Part shown: piece by piece, positions 1 through 5,951 of the stretch
Layout: every line of letters begins with the position of its first letter
How positions within the stretch are numbered: the first letter of the stretch is position 1
Source: Spartobacteria bacterium
GTDB taxonomy: Bacteria > Verrucomicrobiota > Verrucomicrobiia > Chthoniobacterales > UBA10450
DNA length: 8,010 bases
Assembly: GCA_003445855.1 (NCBI GenBank)
Contig: DMCG01000008.1
Location: forward strand, 10,926-18,935
Reading direction: 5' to 3'
The notes under the pieces: model-generated
Databases searched by the model: none
What the model was told of the DNA's origin: nothing
The model's input: only the letters and a program-made list of their open reading frames with translations
Made by a program: the position numbers and the translations under genes

Positions 1-318
1 CATCCATCGCAACTTTATGAGGCCTTTTTCGAAGGGATCGTCTTGTTCGCCATTTTGTGGATCGTGCGCACGCGCACGCGACAACCAAACGGCGTTCTGA
101 CCGGGCTCTTTTTTATTTGCTACGCGATTTTCCGAATTGACATCGAAAATTTTCGCGAACCGGATGCGACGTTGATTGCCGGCTTCACCCGCGGTCAGTT
201 CTTCTCGTGTTTTCTGATCGCGATCGGCATCGCCTTTATCGTTGCTGCGAAGATGCGTCCAACATATCCAAAGAAAATCACCCGTCGTCATGTCGAGCGA
301 AGTCGAGACATCCCGTAG
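1..318 (+). CDS. lgt: Prolipoprotein diacylglyceryl transferase, C-terminal part (5' end outside window)
   Basis: This inner-membrane enzyme transfers diacylglycerol from phosphatidylglycerol to the lipobox cysteine of prolipoproteins, the first step of lipoprotein maturation. The 105 residues in the window open with the Lgt signature HPSQLYEA. Hydrophobic segments follow at about residues 11-21, 32-46 and 66-83. The stretch YAIFRIDIENFREPD matches the family's conserved Arg/Glu region, and GFTRGQFFS matches the last conserved block (family form G.T.GQ.LS). The frame is open to position 1, so the N-terminal half lies upstream. The natural protein should end near residue 90. The last ten or so residues (HVERSRDIP) and the stop codon are encoded by a palindromic repeat (287-378), so the tail is probably not functional sequence. 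The family call is secure. Confidence -1.
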   Translation, partial: HPSQLYEAFFEGIVLFAILWIVRTRTRQPNGVLTGLFFICYAIFRIDIENFREPDATLIAGFTRGQFFSCFLIAIGIAFIVAAKMRPTYPKKITRRHVERSRDIP

Positions 319-378
319 CTTCATCGTTTGGTAAAACGTCGGGATTCCTCGACTGCGCTGCGCTCCGCTCGGAATGAC
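287..378. repeat. Palindromic intergenic repeat 1 (long imperfect inverted repeat)
   Basis: The left arm, 287-315, begins GTCATGTCGAGCGAAGTC. The right arm, 340-378, reads on the opposite strand as GTCATTCCGAGCGGAGCG followed by CAGTCGAGGAATCCCG. The arms pair with a few mismatches and a short insertion, leaving a loop of about 24 bases. The left arm overlaps the end of lgt and provides its stop codon at 316-318. Translations such as HVERSRDI come from this type of repeat in many genomes. The element is non-coding and could form a cruciform or a transcript-end hairpin. It lacks a T-tract, so I do not call it an intrinsic terminator. Confidence -1.
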
Positions 379-456
379 ATCGTTGCAAAGAGGGCGCATA
401 CGGAATTTTTTCGCTTTCTGCAAAATTGCGTTATTACTTAGGCAGGTGAAGCGGGC
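319..456 (+). promoter_or_regulatory. lgt-tolQ intergenic region, likely carrying the tol operon promoter
   Basis: These 138 bases hold the right arm of repeat 1, then an AT-richer stretch (about 402-440) just upstream of tolQ. This is the only sizeable gap before the four-gene tol operon, so the promoter is likely here, but I see no convincing -35/-10 pair. The stretch AGGTGAAG at about 445-452 is a reasonable ribosome-binding site for the tolQ ATG at 457. Confidence -1.
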
Positions 457-1212
457 ATGCTGATTCCGGAGTTGATTGCGGCAGGGGGTCTGCTTTTCGC
501 GTTCGAACACGCGACGGTCGCGGGGAAATTTGTCCTGTCGCTCCTCGCGGTCGCCTCGATCTTCAGCTGGTCGATCATGATCACGAAGCTGCGCGTGATC
601 CAGTTCGCGCGAAAACAAAACGTACGTTTTCTGGCCGCTTTTCGGCAAGATCGACAACCGCTGCGGTTGTTTGAAAAAAATGCGCGCCTCCCTGGATCGC
701 CAAATTTCAATGTGTATCGCGCCGGTTGTCAGGAAATGACGTTTCACCTGCTCGGCTCGCCCGAAGTGGATGAAACATTTCGCGCGCGACTCGAGATCGC
801 CGATAAAATTTCACCTGCGCAAATGGGCGCGGTCAACGCGGCCATGGAACGCGCCGTGGGCGAAACTGCGCTCGATCTCGAATCGCAAATGATTTTGCTC
901 GCGACCGCCGTGAGCGGTTCGCCATTTCTTGGACTGCTCGGCACGGTTTGGGGCGTGATGGATGCGTTCACCGGAGTGGCCGTGGCTGGCACCGCCAGCC
1001 TCGGCGCGATGGCGCCCGGCGTGTCCGGCGCGCTCATCACCACCGTCACCGCGCTCTGCGTCGCGATTCCGGCAATGTTCGGTTACAATTTTTTGGTCAC
1101 GAGCATCCGCGCCATGATCGTGGAGATGGATAACTTCGCGGCCGAGCTCGCGTCCGACTTCGAGCACAAATTTGTTGATCACGGTGTGCGCGAGCCGGCA
1201 TTGCGGCGATGA
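457..1212 (+). CDS. tolQ: TolQ/ExbB-family proton channel subunit
   Basis: This inner-membrane subunit of the Tol motor uses the proton gradient, together with TolR, to energise TolA during envelope constriction and outer-membrane maintenance. The 251 residues (E. coli TolQ has about 230) show a first membrane helix at about 24-43, a long cytoplasmic domain, and two further helices at about 148-172 and 190-214. The family signature GLLGTVWGVMDAF lies at 159-171, and APGVSGALITTVTALCVAIP at about 186-205 matches the third-helix motif. The start is ATG 457, supported by the upstream AGGTGAAG. The stop overlaps the tolR start by four bases (ATGA), which indicates translational coupling. ExbB is the alternative name, but a tolB in the same operon favours TolQ. 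Confidence -1.
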   Translation: MLIPELIAAGGLLFAFEHATVAGKFVLSLLAVASIFSWSIMITKLRVIQFARKQNVRFLAAFRQDRQPLRLFEKNARLPGSPNFNVYRAGCQEMTFHLLGSPEVDETFRARLEIADKISPAQMGAVNAAMERAVGETALDLESQMILLATAVSGSPFLGLLGTVWGVMDAFTGVAVAGTASLGAMAPGVSGALITTVTALCVAIPAMFGYNFLVTSIRAMIVEMDNFAAELASDFEHKFVDHGVREPALRR

Positions 1213-1625
1213 GACGTTATTCGCAGCGCAATAACCTGGCGACGTTGAGCGAGATCAACATCACGCCGCTGCTCGATCTCGCGTTTGTCTTGCTCATCAT
1301 TTTCATGATTACAACGCCGCTGCTCGAGAGCAGCATGAGTCTCGTCATCCCGTCGAGCGCAGCGCCGAATCCGCCGGTCAATGCGTCGCAAGTGCAAACG
1401 ATCTCGATTGACCGCAGCGAGACGATCAAGTTCAACAATCAAGTTGTCGATCCTGAAACCTTGATCGCGCGGTTGAGCGAATTGAAGCGCGCAAATCCGG
1501 ATGTGGCAGTGGTGATCCGGCCGGATCGCGAGTTGCCTGTGCAAAAACTGGTGGCGTTGATGGACGCGCTCCAGCGCGCGGAAATCACGAAAGTCGGGAT
1601 CGCTACGAAAGCCGAGGCGAAATAA
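1209..1625 (+). CDS. tolR: TolR/ExbD-family motor subunit
   Basis: This is the partner of TolQ in the proton-driven motor: one membrane helix with a periplasmic domain that contacts peptidoglycan. The 138 residues (family usually 135-145) begin with a short basic N-terminus, then a helix at about 17-39 within [18 protein letters not shown]. Asp23 in PLLDLAF is the conserved proton-carrying aspartate. The periplasmic part contains the expected pattern of beta strands and helices, including [20 protein letters not shown], where the R.D..... V..v...D region of ExbD/TolR is recognisable. The ATG overlaps the tolQ stop, and the next gene begins 2 bases after the stop. Confidence -1.
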   Translation: MRRYSQRNNLATLSEINITPLLDLAFVLLIIFMITTPLLESSMSLVIPSSAAPNPPVNASQVQTISIDRSETIKFNNQVVDPETLIARLSELKRANPDVAVVIRPDRELPVQKLVALMDALQRAEITKVGIATKAEAK

Positions 1626-1627
1626 CG

Positions 1628-2596
1628 GTGTCGAAAGACGCGCGCTTCTGGCGAAACGTTACACTCATTGGGCTTGCCCATGTCGGGCTCATCGTCGGAT
1701 TGGTCCGGTGGAGTCGAGAAGCAAAAAACGCGCAGGCACAAAGCGTTGTTTGGCTAAATGGCGGCGCCGGCGACAGCGCTGGCGCGAAGAGCGCGACGTC
1801 GCCAAAATCGGCAAAAGCTTCCGCACCACCGGCTGAGCCAAAGCAAACGAGACAGGAGGAAACGGAAGAGGAAAAGCCGATTTTAACTTCGGCCAAGAGC
1901 GAAATTCAGTTACCGACGCCGAAGCCCAGTCCAACATCGATAACTACTCCAAAGCCGACTCCGGCGATCAAGGCGACTCCGAAGCCGACGCCGAAACCGA
2001 CTCCGAAGCCGACACCGAAACCAACTCCCAAACCAAAACCTTCTCCGAAGAAAACGATTTTAGCGAAAGCTTCACCCAAACCGTCGCCGAAAATAAAGCC
2101 GAGTCCGGAGGAAACGGACGAAAACGACGAGCAAGCCGACGCTGATGCAGAAAAGAAGAAAATCGCCAAAGCTGCATTAGCGAAAAACGACGCGGCCAAT
2201 GAAGAAAAACTTTCGACAAAGACAACGACGGCACAGCCGGGCAGCGGCAAGGGAACTTCACCGGGCGCGGGCGGACACGCGGGCGGAGCGGGCGGCCAAT
2301 CGGAGTTCGGCTGGTACGGAAGCATGCTGCACGACCGTTTTTACAGCGAGTGGGTTCCACCGCCGGCGAACATTACTTCCGGCGCTAAAATTTCCGCGCT
2401 TGTAAAAATTCGGATCGAGAAGGATGGTCGAGTCTCCGGTTTCGAGATCATTAAACCGTCCGGGAACATCGTGTTCGATGAATCGGTGGCGGCGACTTCG
2501 AAACGTGTTACCGAAGTCGATCCTTTGCCGGCCGGTCTCGACAACGGCGAGCATTACGACGTCAAAATCAATTTCGAACCGGATTCCGAACAATGA
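1628..2596 (+). CDS. TolA/TonB-like periplasm-spanning energy transducer
   Basis: This protein probably carries force from TolQ/TolR across the periplasm. Of 322 residues, about 12-27 form one N-terminal membrane helix, which anchors the protein. Residues 48-200 are low-complexity, rich in Pro, Lys, Thr and Glu, with a KPTP/TPKP tandem at about 108-141. A Gly-rich hinge follows at 205-224. The C-terminal domain (about 226-322) starts [18 protein letters not shown] and continues [23 protein letters not shown], the TonB/TolA C-terminal pattern (VrI..DG.V....i..sGn...D). The start is a GTG at 1628, two bases after tolR; no other start preserves the membrane helix. By gene order it fills the TolA slot, but automated annotation may call it 'energy transducer TonB'. 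The stop overlaps the tolB start by four bases. Confidence -1.
   Translation: MSKDARFWRNVTLIGLAHVGLIVGLVRWSREAKNAQAQSVVWLNGGAGDSAGAKSATSPKSAKASAPPAEPKQTRQEETEEEKPILTSAKSEIQLPTPKPSPTSITTPKPTPAIKATPKPTPKPTPKPTPKPTPKPKPSPKKTILAKASPKPSPKIKPSPEETDENDEQADADAEKKKIAKAALAKNDAANEEKLSTKTTTAQPGSGKGTSPGAGGHAGGAGGQSEFGWYGSMLHDRFYSEWVPPPANITSGAKISALVKIRIEKDGRVSGFEIIKPSGNIVFDESVAATSKRVTEVDPLPAGLDNGEHYDVKINFEPDSEQ
1975..2040 (+). repeat. Degenerate 12-base tandem encoding the KPTP spacer
   Basis: About five copies of a 12-base unit, CCGAAGCCGACT with third-position variation, encode the KPTPKPTP run of the TolA/TonB-like protein. Variation at the wobble bases shows selection for the peptide rather than recent DNA duplication. 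Such Pro/Lys spacers are typical of TonB-type proteins and give an extended rod across the periplasm. Confidence -1.
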
Positions 2597-3762
2597 AACA
2601 GAAGTCAGAAATCAGAGGTCAGAGGTCAGTTTTTTTTCTCCTCGCGTGCATGTCGATCTTGTCATTGTCGATCTACGCGCAGGAAGTGCCGACGATCACG
2701 GTCAGCAAGGGCGACAAAATCAATCTGACTGTTTCGCCGCTCGGTGGCAGCGATGGCGCGGCCGCGACGAAAACTTTGCAGAACGATCTCACGCTCTCCG
2801 GTTATTTCATTTTGGGCGGCAATGCTTCCTACACAGCGCGCGGCAGCGCGAGCGGGGGCAATTTACAAGGTCAGGTGGTCGATCACAACGGCGGGACCGT
2901 TCTTTCGAAAAGCTACAGCGGCGGCGCGCGTGAAAACGCGCATCGATTTGCGGATGACATTGTCGAAACGCTGACCGGCAACAAAGGTTTCGCCACGAGC
3001 AAAATTGCGTTCATCGCCACGCGCAGCGGCAAAAAGGAAGTTTACGTTGGCGATTACGACGGCTCGAACGTGCGCCAGCTTACGCACGACGGTGTGATCA
3101 GTGTGCATCCATCGATCAGCCCGGATGGACGCCGCATCGCCTACACCGGTTATCAGAGCGGTTACCCCGATGTTTACCTAATCGATCTGGCGAGCGGCGC
3201 GCGCAATCGCATCGTCAATTTTCCCGGGACAAACAGCGGCGCAGCGTTTTCGCCCGATGGGGGGCGTATTGCACTCAGCGTCAGCAAAGACGGCAACCCG
3301 GAACTTTACACCATCAGCGCCAGCGGCGGCGGCGCGCGACGGCTAAGTCACACTCGCGGTGTCGAGTCGAGCCCAACATGGTCACCGAGCGGCGACGAGA
3401 TTATTTATTCGTTTGATGACGGTCGAGGTCCGCAACTTTACCGGATTTCGTCCGGCGGCGGAAACGGCCAGCCGATTGCGACCGGCCACGGTTATTGCAC
3501 CGAGCCGAACTGGTCGCCGGACGGGAAGAAAATCGCGTTCAACGTGCGCGGCGGCGGCGGATTTGAAATTGCGATTGTCGATCTTAGCGGCGGCGGCACG
3601 CATGTCGTTTCGGCTGGCGAAAACCCGGTTTGGGGCGCTGACTCGCGTCACATTATATTTTCGGAAGGCAGCGACCTTTATTTGCTCGATACCGTTACCA
3701 GTCGCAAAAACAAAATTCTCGATGGTCTCGGCAAAATCACCGAGCCAAGCTGGTCGCGGTAA
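2593..3762 (+). CDS. tolB: TolB, periplasmic beta-propeller of the Tol system
   Basis: TolB is a periplasmic protein that links TolA to the peptidoglycan-bound lipoprotein Pal. The 389 residues show a signal peptide (basic n-region 2-11, hydrophobic 13-27, likely cleavage after SIYA at 29), then an N-terminal domain to about 135. A six-bladed propeller follows, with repeated SPDG-type blade motifs: [11 protein letters not shown] (176-186), [12 protein letters not shown] (218-229), [12 protein letters not shown] (262-273), [12 protein letters not shown] (306-317) and [11 protein letters not shown] (347-357), ending EPSWSR. The family is normally 400-440 residues. ATG 2593 overlaps the upstream stop as ATGA. 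The n-region [11 protein letters not shown] is encoded by a 7-base tandem repeat followed by eight T. An in-frame ATG at 2650 (Met20) falls inside the signal peptide and would give a poor signal. Confidence -1.
   Translation: MKQKSEIRGQRSVFFLLACMSILSLSIYAQEVPTITVSKGDKINLTVSPLGGSDGAAATKTLQNDLTLSGYFILGGNASYTARGSASGGNLQGQVVDHNGGTVLSKSYSGGARENAHRFADDIVETLTGNKGFATSKIAFIATRSGKKEVYVGDYDGSNVRQLTHDGVISVHPSISPDGRRIAYTGYQSGYPDVYLIDLASGARNRIVNFPGTNSGAAFSPDGGRIALSVSKDGNPELYTISASGGGARRLSHTRGVESSPTWSPSGDEIIYSFDDGRGPQLYRISSGGGNGQPIATGHGYCTEPNWSPDGKKIAFNVRGGGGFEIAIVDLSGGGTHVVSAGENPVWGADSRHIIFSEGSDLYLLDTVTSRKNKILDGLGKITEPSWSR
2597..2637 (+). repeat. Heptamer tandem repeat plus T8 tract inside the tolB signal-peptide codons
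   Basis: The units AACAGAA, GTCAGAA, ATCAGAG, GTCAGAG and GTCAG run from 2597 to 2629, about 4.7 copies of a GTCAGAR heptamer. A run of eight T follows at 2630-2637. As 7 is not a multiple of 3, gain or loss of a unit, or slippage in the T-run, would shift the tolB frame. Related GTCAGAG heptamers are often seen between genes, so this one may have been captured by the coding region. Confidence -1.
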
Positions 3763-3937
3763 TGAACGCGCTGTCATCCTGAGCGAAGCGAAGGATCTCG
3801 CAATTTATCGATGCGCAATCGCGATCAGATTGATTTGAGAGATTCCTCGACTTCGATCGGAATGACAAGAGCCTAGCCGGTCGCGCTAGATCGACAATCG
3901 CGTTCACAGTGACGCGAGCCACTGCTTTTATGTGCTC
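3763..3937. other. Non-coding gap between tolB and the antiporter remnant
   Basis: The gap contains palindromic repeat 2, a near-exact copy of the 12-base motif (TAGATCGACAAT, 3887-3898), and just after it a small hairpin-like sequence at 3898-3917 (TCGCGT paired with ACGCGA). There is no open frame of merit. The two flanking genes converge here, so transcript ends are expected, but no classical intrinsic terminator is visible. Confidence -1.
3773..3866. repeat. Palindromic intergenic repeat 2 after tolB
   Basis: The left arm (3773-3799) begins GTCATCCTGAGCGAAGCGAA. The right arm (3837-3866), read on the opposite strand, begins GTCATTCCGATCGAAGTCGA and ends GGAATCTCTC. The arms pair imperfectly around a loop of about 37 bases. 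It starts ten bases after the tolB stop. The left arm is the repeat whose translation reads VILSEAKDL, widespread as a spurious peptide. The right arm resembles the CGAGGAATC arm of repeat 1. I see no coding content here and no T-tract. Confidence -1.
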
Positions 3938-4213
3938 TCATCCGCCGGTTAACTGCGTCTCTGCAAGATCGAGGTCGCGCTGAATGCGGCGCAACGCTTC
4001 GTCATTGATCACGTGCTCGTTCCGCAGACTTGGCAAAAAGAAAAAGAAAACGAGATTCGGGTTCAGCTTCACTTCCGGCAAACGCGGAATGAAACTCAGT
4101 GCCAGTCCGGCGAGAACGAGCACCACCGGATACGGCAGCGCTAGCTTGCGCGCGACCACCACCAATGCCGCTACCGCAGCGAAAAGAAGAACGATGATCT
4201 CCGCCTCATGCAT
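3938..4213 (-). pseudogene. Internally deleted Na+/H+ (CPA1, NhaP-type) antiporter remnant
   Basis: The 91-codon frame starts MHEAEIIVLLFAAVAAL. Residues 1-61 match the N-terminus of CPA1 cation/proton antiporters: a first helix, then ALPYPVVLVLAGLALSFIPR and PEVKLNPNLVFFFFLP, the family's P-V-L-v-lG/aGl....p.......p.l....flP signature. Immediately afterwards, residues 62-91 (LRNEHVINDEALRRIQRDLD, then LAETQL) match the cytoplasmic C-terminal end of the same family, where R.eg.I.DevLRRIqrdLDLee.rL is common. Full proteins are about 500-540 residues, so roughly 430-450 central residues, including all ion-binding helices, are missing in frame. The product cannot transport ions. The frame can be read open further upstream to about 4606, but that part is antisense to hxlR. 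A real deletion or an assembly collapse would look the same. Confidence -1.
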
Positions 4214-4216
4214 TGT

Positions 4217-4228
4217 AAGATCGACAAT
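4217..4228 (+). other. Exact copy of 12-base motif AAGATCGACAAT at the 5' end of the antiporter remnant
   Basis: This copy sits three bases before the remnant's ATG codon (minus strand), where a ribosome-binding site would be expected, and three bases from the double-palindrome element. Together with TAGATCGACAAT at 3887-3898 in the same orientation, it brackets the remnant with a shared 13-mer, AGATCGACAATCG. Confidence -1.
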
Positions 4229-4231
4229 CGT

Positions 4232-4303
4232 TGTAGCCGGGGTCGTTGACCCCGGCGTCGCTAACGATATGTCAACAGGCCGCGGTCGGCGACCGCGGCT
4301 ACA
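4232..4303. repeat. Double-palindrome element (nested inverted repeat) at the 3' end of hxlR
   Basis: Outer arms TGTAGCC (4232-4238) and GGCTACA (4297-4303) are perfectly complementary. Inside are two perfect palindromes. One at 4236-4256 has arms GCCGGGGTC and GACCCCGGC around GTT; the other at 4279-4299 has arms GCCGCGGTC and GACCGCGGC around GGC. The strand can therefore fold as two hairpins on a closed stem, a cloverleaf-like shape. It encodes the last 13 or so residues of HxlR and its stop codon. The form resembles small non-autonomous mobile repeats of the REP/MITE kind, but no target duplication was confirmed. Confidence -1.
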
Positions 4304-4686
4304 GCTTCTTTCCTTGTTGCTTTCGCTCGTGCCCGCGCGCGGTTTGCTTGGAGCTCGGGCAAATGTTTTTCCGACCATCGGCAGAGCGCGTGCAGTGGCT
4401 CGATCAAGGTTCGTCCCAAGCGGGTAAGGGCGTACTCTACTTTTGGCGGCACCACTGGATGAACGGTGCGCTGCACGAGGCCGTCGCGTTCGAGACTGCG
4501 CAGGGTTTGCGTTAACATTTTTTGGGAAATCCCGCCGATCTCGCGTTGCAGCGCGGCGTAACGCATCGTGCCGCGAGCGAGGATTTGAATAATGAGCGCG
4601 GTCCATTTATCGGCAATGCGATCGAGCACAAGCCGAGATGGGCATTGCGCATCCATCACCGAAGCGTTGGAGGAAGGTTTTCGCAT
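4261..4686 (-). CDS. HxlR-family winged-helix transcriptional regulator
   Basis: HxlR proteins are small dimeric winged-helix DNA-binding regulators, often sensing electrophiles or redox state through an N-terminal cysteine. The 141-residue protein shows the family hallmark CPSRLVLDRIADKWT (15-29; Cys15 at the sensing position). Helix-turn-helix residues follow at about 41-64 (RYAALQREIGGISQKMLTQT), then LRSLERDGLVQRTVHPVVPP and VEYALTRLG, which form the wing and conserved VEY.LT..G. Usual length is 105-130. The last residues (VAAVADRGLLTYR) are encoded by the double-palindrome element and are probably extra. ATG 4686 was chosen because it keeps residues 1-10 and has a purine-rich stretch upstream (AAGAAAGAT); ATG at residue 11 is possible. 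The gene diverges from the htrA-like gene, a common arrangement for a regulator and its target, but no target is proven. Confidence -1.
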   Translation of the reverse strand: MRKPSSNASVMDAQCPSRLVLDRIADKWTALIIQILARGTMRYAALQREIGGISQKMLTQTLRSLERDGLVQRTVHPVVPPKVEYALTRLGRTLIEPLHALCRWSEKHLPELQANRARARAKATRKEAVAAVADRGLLTYR

Positions 4687-4804
4687 ATCTTTCTTGTAGT
4701 GAATCTGCCATTAGGTGCAAGAAGAGAGTAACACCCCAAGGTAATCATACAGATAAGATCGATATGTAGTTGACTGCCGGTTCGGGCAACTGGAAATTTG
4801 ATTT
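4687..4804. promoter_or_regulatory. Divergent hxlR / htrA-like intergenic region
   Basis: This 118-base region must hold the promoters of both divergent genes. On the plus strand, TTGACT (4770-4775) is a good -35 candidate. Seventeen bases on lies only a weak -10, GAAATT (4793-4798). If used, transcription would begin at about the ATG at 4805, giving a nearly leaderless mRNA, which fits the absence of a clear ribosome-binding site. No operator for HxlR could be identified with confidence. Confidence -1.
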
Positions 4805-5875
4805 ATGACAACTGCGACTTTCCAAAACGAAGAGGCGCTATCGCTCGGTCTTCTCTTACATGACGCCAGCTCCGCGCACGGATCTCCGCCCGTGCCGGGA
4901 GGCTTCGCATCGGATGACTCTGCCTTGCTCGACGAATATTCGCGCACGGTCGTAAGCGTCGCGGAGCGCGTCGCGCCTTCCGTGGTCAACATCGACATCA
5001 AACAACAGCGGCGAAGCCGACAGGGCGCGCGCGAAATTGGCGGCAGCGGCTCCGGATTCGTGATCGCGCCTGATGGATTTATTTTGACCAACAGCCATGT
5101 CGTGCATGACGCGACACAGATCACGGTCAATTTGCCGGACGGCCGCGAGTATCCCGCGCGGCTGATCGGCGATGATCCTGACACAGATCTCGCGGTGATT
5201 CGAATCGACGCGCCGCAACTGGCACACGTCCGCTTGGCCGACTCGGAAACTTTGCGCGTCGGCCAGGTTGTGATCGCGATCGGCAATCCGCTCGGTTTTC
5301 AGGCCAGCGTGACGGCCGGAGTTATCAGCGCACTTGGACGTTCCATGTATTCGCAGTCTGGCCGTTTGATCGATAATATCATTCAAACCGACGCTGCGTT
5401 GAACCCCGGCAACTCCGGCGGACCGCTGGTGAACTCCGCCGGCGAAGTGATCGGTGTGAACACGGCAATGATCCGGCCGGCGCAAGGAATATGCTTCGCC
5501 ATCGCGAGCAATACGGCGAAGTTCGTCGCCGGCTGGCTGATCAAAGAGGGAAAAATTCGGCGCAGCTACATCGGCGTGGCTGGTCAAAATGTGCCGCTCC
5601 ATCGGCGCATCGTTCGCTTTTATAATCTGCCGCTGGAAACAGGCGTGCTTGTTGTTTCGATTGAAAAAGACAGCCCGGCTGGGCGGGCTGGTTTGCGCGA
5701 GGGCGACGTGATCGTCGCATTCAACGAACAACCGATTGGGAGCATCCACGAACTGCACAAGATGCTGATGGGCGAACAAATCGGCGTCGAAGCGAAATTG
5801 TTGATTATTCGGCACACGGAAAAATTGTTCTTGTCGATCTTGCCCGCGGAAGTGGCACGGGCTTCCAGCCCGTGA
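4805..5875 (+). CDS. HtrA/DegP-type trypsin-like serine protease with one PDZ domain
   Basis: This is an S1C serine protease that degrades or refolds damaged proteins. The 356 residues contain the full catalytic triad in canonical contexts: His98 in TNSHVV, Asp128 in DTDLAVIRID, and Ser204 in NPGNSGGPLVN. A conserved GSGSGFVIAPDGFILTN block lies at 80-96. One PDZ domain spans about 252-346, with GVLVVSIEKDSPAGRAGLREGD as its core. The N-terminus (MTTATFQNEEALSLGLLLHD) has no basic n-region and no hydrophobic segment of membrane length, so I see no signal peptide or anchor. Most HtrA proteins are exported, so this one may be cytoplasmic or mis-started; no upstream in-frame start with a signal is visible. 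The last residues (VARASSP) and stop are encoded by the palindromic repeat at 5852-5902. Confidence -1.
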   Translation: MTTATFQNEEALSLGLLLHDASSAHGSPPVPGGFASDDSALLDEYSRTVVSVAERVAPSVVNIDIKQQRRSRQGAREIGGSGSGFVIAPDGFILTNSHVVHDATQITVNLPDGREYPARLIGDDPDTDLAVIRIDAPQLAHVRLADSETLRVGQVVIAIGNPLGFQASVTAGVISALGRSMYSQSGRLIDNIIQTDAALNPGNSGGPLVNSAGEVIGVNTAMIRPAQGICFAIASNTAKFVAGWLIKEGKIRRSYIGVAGQNVPLHRRIVRFYNLPLETGVLVVSIEKDSPAGRAGLREGDVIVAFNEQPIGSIHELHKMLMGEQIGVEAKLLIIRHTEKLFLSILPAEVARASSP

Positions 5876-5902
5876 ATTTCATCGGCAGGATGCCGATGAC
5901 AC
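5852..5902. repeat. Second double-palindrome element at the 3' end of the htrA-like gene
   Basis: There are two perfect 8-base palindromes. One at 5856-5874 has arms CACGGGCT and AGCCCGTG around TCC; the other at 5880-5898 has arms CATCGGCA and TGCCGATG around GGA. Weak outer arms GTGGCA (5852-5857) and TGACAC (5897-5902) pair at five of six positions. The layout is the same as in the element at 4232-4303, with different sequence. The protease stop codon (5873-5875) lies inside it. The first hairpin is followed only by AATTTC, so it is a poor intrinsic terminator. Confidence -1.
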
Positions 5903-5951
5903 GACACCGCAGCTTGTCTTTCCCCTGATCACGCTTTCAATTGCGTGCGCG

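Noticed and set aside
1906..2325. Minus-strand frame with a long GVGFGVGF repeat that looks like a glycine-rich protein
   Set aside because: It is the antisense reading of the KPTP codons of the TolA/TonB-like gene; it has no start signal or homology.
2635..2655. Possible lipobox LLAC in the TolB signal peptide (Cys19)
   Set aside because: The hydrophobic stretch before Cys19 is only about six residues. SIYA-Q at 29/30 is a better signal peptidase I site, and TolB is normally soluble.
3359..3838. Plus-strand frame ending VILSEAKDLAIYR
   Set aside because: It is a shadow of tolB in another frame running into palindromic repeat 2; the ending is a well-known repeat translation.
3898..3917. Small hairpin TCGCGT...ACGCGA as a terminator
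   Set aside because: The loop would be strained if the inner CAC/GTG pairs too, and no T-run follows on either strand.
4214..4606. Upstream extension of the antiporter remnant frame
   Set aside because: The codons before Met at 4213 are antisense-frame shadow of hxlR and the palindrome; homology begins only at MHEAEI.
4856..5815. 319-codon minus-strand frame opposite the htrA-like gene
   Set aside because: It is a high-GC shadow; the plus-strand frame has a complete catalytic triad and PDZ domain, and the antisense product resembles nothing.
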